Source of the DNA: Strigamia acuminata
Taxonomy: Eukaryota > Arthropoda > Chilopoda > Geophilomorpha > Linotaeniidae
Reading direction: 5' to 3'
Assembly: GCA_949358305.1 (NCBI GenBank)
Contig: OX442314.1
Span: 29,435,118-29,499,117, forward strand
DNA: 64,000 nt
A model generated the notes under the pieces. It was given only the letters and a program-made list of their open reading frames with translations, searched no databases and was not told the origin of the DNA. Below are positions 11,933 through 21,214 of this stretch, in pieces; position 1 is the stretch's first letter; the number at the start of each line of letters is the position of its first letter. Made by a program: the position numbers and the translations under genes.

Positions 11933-11941
11933 ATTTATATA
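11933..11941 (-). promoter_or_regulatory. Candidate TATA box for the secreted-peptide gene
   Basis: TATATAAAT on the minus strand. About 65 nt further on, after a short candidate leader exon, lie possible splice donors (CAG|GCAAGT or GCAA|GTATTT). This could be the promoter and non-coding first exon for the signal-peptide exon at 11359. Inference only. Confidence 0.3.
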
Positions 11942-12423
11942 CACAAATTTTTCATAGAAATTTTTGTATTACGTACCCATTCGACTGATAAAAATAATTG
12001 ACATCTGGTTTCAGAAAGAACGACCTTTTGTGTTTTACGATTTTGCTGAATCGACGGCTGTCGTAAAACGTAAAACGTTCTTTGTTAAACCAAAAGTTTA
12101 TTCGCATAATTTTTACAGTGCAACCTGTGTTGGCTTCCGCATACGTAACACGACCTTGATCATTCTCAAAATAGTCTTGTATGACAATTCACCTCTTAAG
12201 TTACTGTACATCGAGAGTAATCGGCCATATTGACGATCTCAGATTTGTCAGCGAACTTCAAACCTTTTCTTGTCTGTGATAACATCGTCCATGATTGGTA
12301 CAAGTGGAATTGTAAGCTTGTACTTCTGCTCAACTTTAAATTTTAAAACTTTTAATTTAATTTTAAAACTTGTTGAAGAAGTGTGTCGCGTCCTACTTGG
12401 TATAGGTTTAAATAGCGCTAACG
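11942..12423. other. AT-rich intergenic sequence
   Basis: No gene found. It contains short internal repeats of GTAAAACG around 12028-12078. Its right end borders Gypsy element A. Confidence 0.3.
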
Positions 12424-13094
12424 TGTAATACTTTACCTGTGATCAATTATGCAAATACCCAAATGAATACCAAATGTATGTAAATAAACAGGTAATTTAT
12501 TCACCAGGCTTTATGCCTTTAAAATACACTCAGTAATAATTCTAGAGTCGACGTGGTCAGCGTCGAACAAAGGATTTCTCAAGATGGCGTCGTCGATTCC
12601 GCGTGGTCGGCGGAACAAAGGCGGTGTCTCGAGTTGTCGTTAATTCGTCACGGATTCGTCTTCACGGACGCGGTGGAATGCTCTTTCGAGTCTTCTATCC
12701 GTGCCTGTTGTCTAGGGTTTGGTTTAGCGTCGCAGAGGCCTCGTCTAGGAACTTTGGGGTTCCCTACAAAGCGCTCGGACACTTACTTCGGCGAATAATC
12801 GTCTGGGCGATTATTCTGGGTGATTTCACAAGGGCTATTCTCGTGCTTTCGCAGGAATAGCTCGCAAGTGACTTCGTGAGAGTTACAGTTTGCACTTTAC
12901 TCAGCGATCCTCGATCAATCCTAACTTGTAGTTGAAGTTGGCCTGACGGTGAGGTAGTTGCTGTGTTCTTGGTGTCGTTTGTGTAAGTTCTGACTTTAGG
13001 CGGGAAATACAGCCTTTTATGCAGTGGGGTGAAGGGCCGGCGATCAACCAATGGGGGCTGACCACCAGCCGCTTCCTCCCCCTCGGGGCACACA
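12424..13094 (-). repeat. Probable 3' LTR of Gypsy element A
   Basis: The minus strand shows a purine tract GAGGGGGAGGAAG (13068-13080) near the proposed left part, a strong TATA-like ATAAAAGG at about 13013-13020, and a poly(A)-signal-like AATAAATT near 12495. That is the expected order for an LTR. Proposed ends TGTGTGCC...GTATTACA are a guess because no second copy exists in the window to define them. Confidence 0.35.
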
Positions 13095-13250
13095 CCTGCC
13101 ATGGGGAGGTGGAGCCAACTCGGGGGGGAACGACTCTTCAATCATAGTGACTCAGAGGACAAGTATCCGCCCTGGGGGGACACTTATCCAACTGGGTCAC
13201 CACACGTCCCTCCTCCAGCTTCGATCTCGGATCGGAGCGATCTCAAATTT

Positions 13251-14261
13251 TTATCGCTCCCCTCTGCGAAGCGCCGGCAATACACCCCTGCATGGGCGGA
13301 GGATAACTGGTGGCACTGCCGGTGGCGGCGGTGGTAAATCCGGGGGTAGAGAGGTCGTCAGATCCGCAGGATTTTGTCGCTCGTTCATGAAGTACTGCGG
13401 GTGACCGCCGACTGGCTCGCCAATCAACCCCGTACGCTCATGGATCCAAATCCGGGTGGACGCGGGGAATCGATCGGGAACGAGTCGGATCCTTCGCGAC
13501 TCGGCGCTCGACCCGGGTTTCCGGTGGGCCCGCAGGATTCGACGATGGAAGACGGCATCCATGGTAGATCGGGCCTCTCTGTTCAGCCATTTGAGGATCG
13601 ACTCGCCGTGATCATCGGAGTCAATGATGCGTTGTCGCGTGAACTCCGACATCTGAAGGAAGGGGTATTCCACTCCCAACCTCAAGTAAAGCTGCGCTGC
13701 TGGGGGCGGCGGAGGCGATGGTGGAAGCGGAATCTCCATTGGGCTCTCCAACGGCGGCGCAGCCGGCTCTGGTGAAAGAGCGGCCAGCTCTGCCGCTGGT
13801 GGTGAAGGAGAGGGCAGCGGAGGAGTTCGCGGTCCTCGGTTGGAGCGCTTCGGAATCAATTTGGGTCGATTCGCGTACCGCCTCTCCTTCGGGAATACCG
13901 GCTTTGGGGTCGGTATATATGGTTGGACCGCCGCCTCTGGGGGGGCGGTCTGGATGGCCTGTGGGAGGCTCGCTGTCGTTCCCGGTGTCTCCGGAGCCTC
14001 CCGAATTGTTCGCAACAAGGAAGGGTGGACCCCGGGGTTCCGGTAGCGGAATGCCAACGAACGCATCTTCGAAAACTGCAGGCCGGGGTTCTCCGTATTC
14101 CGGGCCAGGTCGAAGCGTAGCGAGGCGGGCTCAGGAGTCCATCCGGCCCATACCTGGTACAACGCCCGAGGAAGGTGAACTCCCTCACGGTCGACGATTG
14201 TCCAGGCCGCCATAGCTTGCCGACTGTCCAAGAAGACGCCCAGGGACAACAGCTGGGCCAT
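13251..14261 (-). CDS. Accessory ORF of element A, C-terminal half (unknown)
   Basis: An open frame of 336 aa from ATG 14261 (359 codons when counted from the stop just upstream). It is in the same frame as the preceding accessory ORF, separated only by one TAA at 14331-14333. Features: an N-terminal segment with Trp and hydrophobic residues (RQAMAAWTIVDREG), a long Pro/Ala-rich linker including runs of proline, then a more ordered part containing QPTRQRI-like and GGHPQYFMNERQNPADL sequence. The match to any domain is unclear. By position it replaces env in this element. I do not recognise the family. Confidence 0.5.
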   Translation of the reverse strand: MAQLLSLGVFLDSRQAMAAWTIVDREGVHLPRALYQVWAGWTPEPASLRFDLARNTENPGLQFSKMRSLAFRYRNPGVHPSLLRTIREAPETPGTTASLPQAIQTAPPEAAVQPYIPTPKPVFPKERRYANRPKLIPKRSNRGPRTPPLPSPSPPAAELAALSPEPAAPPLESPMEIPLPPSPPPPPAAQLYLRLGVEYPFLQMSEFTRQRIIDSDDHGESILKWLNREARSTMDAVFHRRILRAHRKPGSSAESRRIRLVPDRFPASTRIWIHERTGLIGEPVGGHPQYFMNERQNPADLTTSLPPDLPPPPPAVPPVILRPCRGVLPALRRGER

Positions 14262-14330
14262 GACGTTCGTCACGGCCAAATTCAAACTGCTCCGATGGCA
14301 GGGGTGAGCGCGGTCCGGATTGTCACTGAA

Positions 14331-16713
14331 TTATTGTGACAGCGTCCGCATCTGTTCGATCGCCCAATTGATGTGCTGAGTTTGGGCGGCGTCGGCCTGT
14401 CGTATGGCCAACTCGGCAATCGCGGGGTTCTCGTATTCGGCCAGGTATTCCTGTAGCTCGCCGAGTGGAGGATAGGCCGCTTCACGCCGGCATCGAGCGT
14501 CCATCTCTCGCTGTGCGTACCATTCGGCGTTGCGATAAGGTCGACGCACTCGTGGCGTTGGGGGTGACGGTGGACGGCCCAACCCAGGTAGATTATCGTA
14601 TCTGACCCGTTTCGGAGCTGGATCTCCCACCGGAATCATCCGGGGAGGAGTCCACGCCGTTACGGCCGAATTCGTGCCCTCAAGAAGTGGCGGCCATCGC
14701 GCCTGTACCTGTGGGGGCACGAGCGCTGTCGGCACAATCGGGGTTGATCCCGACGGCCGGTTGGCCGCGTATCCTCGAAAGGCGTTCTTTAGAGCTTTGG
14801 CCAAATCCTGTTTTGTAACCGGCCCATCTTTGTCCGAGTCATCTGGGGACATTTGTTCTTCCGTCAACTCGCCCAAATCGATCTCCGCTTGGAGCCTGGA
14901 CGGCCCAGCCGTGGGTCCGAGACTTCGGGGTTCGGACCTTTTTACGGCGGCCATCTCTCGCTCTTTCTCCAATCCTTTAGCGATCAGAGACTGTGCACGC
15001 ATCTTCTGTCGTATTTTACGCTTCCGATTCCTCCTGGTGCTGGCTGCGACGGATCTTCGTTGGACCGTCCTCTGGGGGACGTCCGTCGGAGAATCCGGTT
15101 TCTGGTGTGATGAGACGGTTCGTCGCGACGAGGATTGATCTGACGACTGTGTGGTAATCGCCATAAACAACGAGGATCTTTTCTTTCCTCGATCTTGGTG
15201 AGTCTCGGTCCTCGCAGCCCAGTGGGCGGAAGTTTCGACTGTTCGCTCAGCCCGCGCGTCGTCTGGCGAGGCAGGCTCGAGCGTTACTACTCGGCGACAC
15301 TCCGAGCGCACGACAACTCGAGTTCGGGAACTGGAGCTGCTCGAGCGGCTGCGGTAGTCGCGACTCGTTGACGGGCCGGCCTCTATTGGGGAGACGGCCT
15401 GTCTTCTTCGTGCGGGTCCGCGCGGGGCGGACTCCGCCGGACGCTTCGATCTTCTGTGATGGCGGCGACTTCCCAGGATACCAGCGTGGTATAACTGCCA
15501 CATCTCAGACTGCGTGGCCGTAAAATTCGCCGGAGGTATCCATCTGGGCGTCAAATGGTCTTCTTCGATGTCGCGAAGCCATCTACGGATTTCTTCGGGG
15601 GAGAAACCGTTTCTCTCGAGAACTCGGGTTACTCCGTGAGTCTCGGTGCGCTTTAAGCGTTCGATCTCGTCGTCCACTATTCTCTGACGGGCTGCCAAGG
15701 TCGGGGCCTTGCGCCACCTGTGGGAGGTGTGCAGCTCGGCCACCGTGCCTGGGTAAGCCTCTTCCAGATACTCGGAGTAAACGGGGCTCGGCGGATCTGC
15801 ATCGGGTGGGATCCGCGGCCCCACTCGCTCCCTCATCTCCTTCGTCATGCACTCGACCAGCGTTTTCGATCGCTCGAATTTTTCCTCGAGGGTCCTGGAA
15901 TACATCAATCGGATTTTCCAGGCGCTGGTCTCCGCAGGATAGGCCTGCCGCAGGTAAATCGGCAGGGCTCCGCGAAAGATGTTGTTGGCGGTTGACACCG
16001 TCGAAGGCAGGGCGTCCCACGATTCTAGCGGGTCGACCTGAATAATTTTAGATCACAAGATTAATATAATAAATCCCAGTTAACGATGGGGATCAGAAAT
16101 ATGCTCAAGATCGACGGTGGCAGCAACTCCTTTCTTTTGTTGCGGCCGTCGGTCTTATTTTCTTGTTTCGCAGTTCTGCGATGATCTCCGCCGTCGTAGC
16201 GCTGATCCAACACTACTTTTGAACTCAGGTGATCCGCTTTTAGGAAGGGGTCGCAGGCAAAACCGATCGTTAAATTCTTAATTTTACGTTAAACTTTTTT
16301 ATTTTAACTCTAATCGTATTTTAATTTATTACGATGTTTAAATTTAAAAGAAAGAAAACCTTTAGTTTTGGTTTTGGTTTGCCACGACGCCATTCCGCGA
16401 ACACTTCCTTTGTTCTAGTTTTTTGGCGGCCTTGACTCCGAGGTGAATCTGGGTCCACTCTCGGGTTTTTAGCCAGCCTTAAATTAATAATAAAACAGAA
16501 AGAAATATATCAGTCACAAGTCACGCTCCAATCTGGGTTGGATGCAACAGATTCAAAGAATTATGTGATTTCTCTGGGGAAATCACACTAATTTACCTGC
16601 AACGGCGGTTGTTCGTCCCAATTCTCATCTTCTTCAGCGTTTACGATTAGGCCGTCGCTCTCGTCTCTCGGCGATGCGCTCGGCTCTAATCGTGGGTTGC
16701 GTCGATCGGCCAT
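14331..16713 (-). CDS. Accessory ORF of element A, spliced, N-terminal half (unknown)
   Basis: Exon 1 (16597-16713, 39 codons starting MADRRNPR) ends PLQ at a GTAAAT donor. An intron of about 560 nt follows. Exon 2 (14331-16037) begins after ATTATTCAG in phase 0 and runs 568 codons, giving 607 aa. The protein is acidic at first, then has a helical charged region (VDDEIERLKR, EEIRRWLRDIEEDH), then a long Ser/Arg-rich basic segment (RSRSSSSSSR, RKRKIRQKMR), suggesting a disordered, nucleic-acid-binding or nuclear protein. It ends in a single TAA, beyond which the same frame continues. Lying after integrase, it takes the place of env or a third ORF. No homologue recognised. Confidence 0.55.
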
Positions 16714-17092
16714 TTCAATTTAGGAAAATAAAGTTTTGTTTGAGAGGTCTTTGTTTTCTCTTTGGGGGAGAAGCAAAAACACGTCTCGTCGTGTTAAAAA
16801 CAGTCGGAAACTGGGCCTATCGACGCTGAGAATTGTGGGTCTCGAACGCGTCTCGTATTTTGCGAGATCCGCCGTGCTGGCAATGACGCTACGGGGTCGA
16901 CCGCGTGGTTTCATTGTCACGTGGTCGCCCGATACGTCATAACTTCTCGTCTGTTAGTGGTGACTGTGACAATTCGTTGCGAAGTTTGGACTTAGCCAAA
17001 TTTTCGCGTCTCAACATGTGCAGCAGCTCTCGCAAGTAAATCTTTTTATTTTACAAGGCCTCCGCTCCATGTTACCACATTTTCTTTTATTT
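16714..17092 (-). other. Spacer between integrase and accessory gene of element A
   Basis: About 380 nt with no long ORF in the element's direction. It probably holds the leader or promoter of the accessory transcript. Confidence 0.35.
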
Positions 17093-18892
17093 TTAGTTCT
17101 TCCCCACGATTTTGCCGTCCCGAATGAACGGATTATTGCTTCGTCGTGGTCGAAGGTTGATTTTCGACGTGCTTGTAGATCGTGACTCTACTTGCTCGTT
17201 CATCTCCGATGTGTTGGCATTTTTCTTATTATTAATTTTTTTATTTTCCATTTCAGAAGTACATTCTTCTGCTTCCTCCCTCTCCGAAATTGCTTGCTCC
17301 GGCTGAGCTGGAGCCTCGTCGGCTGGGGATTCGGCGTCGAAGAATTCATCCTCGTTCTCCGCTATATTTTCAGCTGCATTTGCTTTTTGGAACGTGTCAA
17401 CCACGGTGCCTCCTTGGCCGCTGTGTGTCTGACCTTCCAGCCAGATTTCTTGGGGAAACTCTGGCAGATATGGCCTTAAATCTCGGCCATGTATCAACTG
17501 AAAATTTTTGTTGTCCTCTAAGCGGCGTAGTTGGTATGCGTTGCCGCCGTGTTCGGCCACAATTACATAGGGACCGTCCCTCTTGTCGGCTAAACCGGCG
17601 GCAATGCCCCTCGCTGCATTGGACAACGTGTGTGCCTCCTTCCACACTAGATCATTCACTTTAAAGTTCGCGAAAGCGAGATCGCCTTCTTTATCTGCGA
17701 TTCTCTCTCTCATGTTGAAAATATGCGCCATCATGTGCTGGTATGTGTCGGATATAGTCTGTTCCAACCGGCACACGTACTCATGTGGGCTCGATGGGTC
17801 TAATACGTTAACAGCTTCGGCAACGCGTGGGTCCCATGGCATCCTTAATTCGCGGGCGAAGTTGAGGTACGCCGGTGAGAATTCGCGTGTTCTTGACACG
17901 GTTGAGCGAATGCTGAAAGCGATTTCTCGCAGGTATTCGTCCCATCGATTGTGAATATCGGTGAATACTGTCAGCGCATATTTTATGTCTTTATTTAATC
18001 TCTCGACTGGATTTGTCTGAGGATTATATGTGGAGGTGTTCGATGCATCCATTTTAAATTTTCTACAGAAGTCCTTATATATTCTTGATCGGAATTGGGG
18101 GCCGTTATCCGAAATGAGTTTTCTGGGAAACCCAAATCGCATTGCCACGTCGTAAAGGCACTCGACTATATTTTCAGCCGAGGGCTTCGCGAGGGCGTAC
18201 AGCTCCGGCCATCGGGTGGCCACGTCCATAATTACGAGAATATACATGTTCTTGTTTCCCGTTGTGGGCTTGGGGCCCATCAAGTCTATGCTTAAGCAGT
18301 CAAACGGTGCGTAGGGTCCGAGAGACATGGCGTTTCTGGCTACCTTATCTCGCGGTCTACACGCTTGGCACCGGGGGCAGTGTCGGATAAATTTCGTTAT
18401 CTTTTGCCGCGCGCCCGGCCAGAAGAAAAGTTGTTTTACTCGATAAAGGGTTCTCGCTATGCCGGAATGGCTGGCGAGCGGGTGTCCGTGCATCAGCCAC
18501 AACAGTCGGGTGTGCAGCGATGCCGGTACGACCACCTTAACCGAGTTTCCCGCTCCGCTGAGGTCGTCTTGAAACGTCGGGTGGTATTTTACTAGGAGTT
18601 CATCGTCTATGAGGTAGCTCGTTGCCTCTTTGGCGAACTGTTTTCGGCGGTGAGGGTTGGTCATCCCTTCCGGAAATTCGCCGTTTAGCAAATATTGCGT
18701 TATAATTTGACATTTCGTGTCTGCTGCTTGGTGTTCGACGAACTCACGTCTCGTGGGTGGAGCGTATTGCGTTTTCTTCAATTTTTGCTGTGAAGGCGCG
18801 TAGTAGTGTTTTGTGGGTTTCTCCGGGGGGCGGAGGTTGAATTTCGTTGAAGTTCGTCCCAGCTGGCTGGTATGTTCGAGTCCAAAAACCAC
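17093..18892 (-). CDS. Integrase region of Gypsy element A
   Basis: About 599 codons. The zinc-binding HHCC domain is visible as HGHPLASH...HCPRCQAC. The catalytic core follows with SIDLMGP, ISDNGPQF and NPVERLNKDIK, giving the D,D-35-E arrangement. A C-terminal GPY/F-like part (KRDGPYVIVAEHGG) precedes an acidic then basic tail. It overlaps the end of the RT-RNase H ORF by 149 nt in the +1 frame. Either the pol polyprotein needs a second shift here or a one-base indel has split it. The first in-frame codon shown is not necessarily a real start. Confidence 0.8.
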   Translation of the reverse strand: MVFGLEHTSQLGRTSTKFNLRPPEKPTKHYYAPSQQKLKKTQYAPPTRREFVEHQAADTKCQIITQYLLNGEFPEGMTNPHRRKQFAKEATSYLIDDELLVKYHPTFQDDLSGAGNSVKVVVPASLHTRLLWLMHGHPLASHSGIARTLYRVKQLFFWPGARQKITKFIRHCPRCQACRPRDKVARNAMSLGPYAPFDCLSIDLMGPKPTTGNKNMYILVIMDVATRWPELYALAKPSAENIVECLYDVAMRFGFPRKLISDNGPQFRSRIYKDFCRKFKMDASNTSTYNPQTNPVERLNKDIKYALTVFTDIHNRWDEYLREIAFSIRSTVSRTREFSPAYLNFARELRMPWDPRVAEAVNVLDPSSPHEYVCRLEQTISDTYQHMMAHIFNMRERIADKEGDLAFANFKVNDLVWKEAHTLSNAARGIAAGLADKRDGPYVIVAEHGGNAYQLRRLEDNKNFQLIHGRDLRPYLPEFPQEIWLEGQTHSGQGGTVVDTFQKANAAENIAENEDEFFDAESPADEAPAQPEQAISEREEAEECTSEMENKKINNKKNANTSEMNEQVESRSTSTSKINLRPRRSNNPFIRDGKIVGKN

Positions 18893-21214
18893 AAAACGTT
18901 CTATCTTCGGGCTCCATCACTGGTAGCTCGTTCGCCTTCCGCAAACGCCATATTCTCCGTGGAGTCGGGCAGTACAGGAGGTGGGTGTCGTCCTCGCCGT
19001 CGTCGTCTGGACCTTGGGGGTCAGAGGCTGGGGCTCTTGAGAGGGCGTCGGCCACATGATTGTACTTCCCGGGGCGGTACGTAATTGTTATATCGCACGC
19101 CATTAACTCCAGTTGCCATCGTGCGAGTCGGCCGGAAGGTTCCTTGAGCTTCATCAACCAGCTTAGTGCCTGGTGATCTGTCTGAACCTCGAAGTTCGTG
19201 TACTCCAGATAGTCGCGAAATTTCCAAACTGCCCAAATTACGGCTAGGCATTCTAGTTCCGTTGCCGTGTAATTTTTCTCCGCGCCCTGTATTTTTCTGC
19301 TTATAAACATACAGGGTACTTCCTGCGAGATTCCGTTGTACACGTGGGTCTGCAGAAGGGCTGCACCCAGTCCGATTTTACTCGCGTCGGTGTGCAACAC
19401 GAACGGTCGGTTTAGGTCCGGCAATGGCATCTTTTCGACGTCAGCCAGCATTTGCTTGATAGTGCTAAATGCGGCCTCGCACTGGACCGTCCACTCAAAC
19501 TCTTTATCCGTCCGTAAGAGATCCGTTATAGGCGCGGCCACCTCAGCCAGACCAGCGAGTAGTCGGCCGAAGAAATTGACCATGCCCATAAATCTCTGGA
19601 CACCTTTTATGTCTTCGGGGGCGGGGAAGCCGTTAATTGCTTTGACCTTTTCGGGGTCAATCGCGATTCCCTCGACTCCTATTCGATATCCTAGGAAGGC
19701 AAGCTCTTTTCTGCAAAACTTGCTCTTCCCTGGATGGATGTGGAGTCCCGCCTTGGCTAGGCGAGAGACCACTCTATCGATGTGGTCTATATGCTCTTCG
19801 AAGGTGTCCGACGTTATTATGATGTCGTCGAGATACGCCCACACGAAGTCGTGAAGCATATCTCCCAACACGCTTTCGATCAATTTCTGGAACGTGCTCG
19901 GGGCGTTTACAAGCCCGAACGGCATCACGTTGAACATTAATCTTCCTATCGGGGAGTAGAAAGCCGTTTTCAGTTTGTCTTCGGGTTTGAGCTCCACTTG
20001 CCAATACCCCTTTGACAGGTCCATGGTGGTTACCCACTTGAATGGGCTCAGCTCCCGGAGAATCGAGTCTATAGACGGCATTTGAATCGGGTCTATAACT
20101 GTTATCGCGTTCAGGGGACGATAATCAATGCATAGTCGAGGTTCCGAGCCTGGACGCATTACCAGGACGATCCGCATGGCGTATTCGCCCAGGGCTTGCG
20201 TTACTATGCCCTTGTCGAGCATGTCTTGGCACATTTGCGTCACAATGTCTCTTTTCTGGGGGTTCATCCCCTTGTAAGGCACTCGAATCGGCTTGTCGGT
20301 GGTTAAGACTATTTCGTGGACTGCTTCTGTTGTTCGACCAGGTGTCTTGGTCAGAATCCTTTCATGTTTTCGAAGCACTCGCCTTAGTAGCGATGCCTCG
20401 TTAACACGCAGAGCTGCCTCCTCGACCAGTGTGTCCACGACGTTACTCCTCTGTAATTCCAGAGTGAAGGCTGCGAAATCGTAATCTTGGACGAATTTTC
20501 GCAATCCTCGTCCATATTCCTCTTTGTCCTTGGCTTCGTCCAGTAATTCCTGGGGAACCACTGGGACTGGCCGTTCTTCCTCGGGACTTATCCAGTTCCA
20601 TGAACGGGTTATCGGGTTTGGCTGAATTTTCAGTTTTGCCATGATATCCATCCCTAGGAGGAATACTTTGTCGTGGGATGGCAAGACTATGAAGGGATGG
20701 GACAGGTTCCCCCCTTTCCAGTCGATCATGATGCGAACTACGCCCTTCGGCTTGACGTAGCCGTTGGCGGTGAGTAATTCCACGTTCGCGTTCACTTGTG
20801 CCACTTTTTTTTCAATATCCAAGTCCTTTACTATATCTTCGGATATGAATGAACGATCCGCTCCTGAATCCAGCAGGCCGAACAATTTTTGGTTTTCTAT
20901 CTCCACTGGCAGCATACACAGAGTCTCACAATGCGTTTTCGTGACGTTGCAGTGAAATACTCGTAGCTTTTGAGGTTCGACCTCCAGATTGAACGGAAGG
21001 TCCGTCCAATCCATGTCGACGTCCGGCTTCGTTCTCACTTGCATACTCGTCAGCGTCACTTTTTCTTCCTTCTTCGGAATGGTCTGCATGCGATCTTTGA
21101 TCTGTGCTTCTGCCAAGGCATGACCTGCGGGTCCAATGTGATATTTTTTCTTTTTAATTTCCGCGGCTGGCGCAGACGATGCTGAATTTATTTCGGCGAC
21201 GCCTGCGCTTGGGA
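18744..21214 (-). CDS. Protease-reverse transcriptase-RNase H of Gypsy element A
   Basis: The frame opens immediately after the -1 shift site at 21215-21221 and runs to 18744 without a stop. Domains in order: aspartic protease (LLDSGADRSFIS), RT with LCIDYRPLNA, MPFGLVNAPSTFQ and the YLDD catalytic motif (WAYLDDIII), then RNase H (LHTDASKIGLGAAL and TDHQALSWL). The first ATG is at 21089, but the frame overlaps gag, so expression as Gag-Pol by frameshifting is more likely. Confidence 0.85.

Noticed and set aside
13374-15995. Several 80-170 codon plus-strand frames over Gypsy A
   Set aside because: Antisense shadows produced by GC-rich coding sequence of the accessory gene.
16383-16420. GACGCCAT...CCTTTGTTC resembling part of the left LTR of Gypsy A
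   Set aside because: Only a short gapped match in the opposite orientation; too weak to define an LTR copy.
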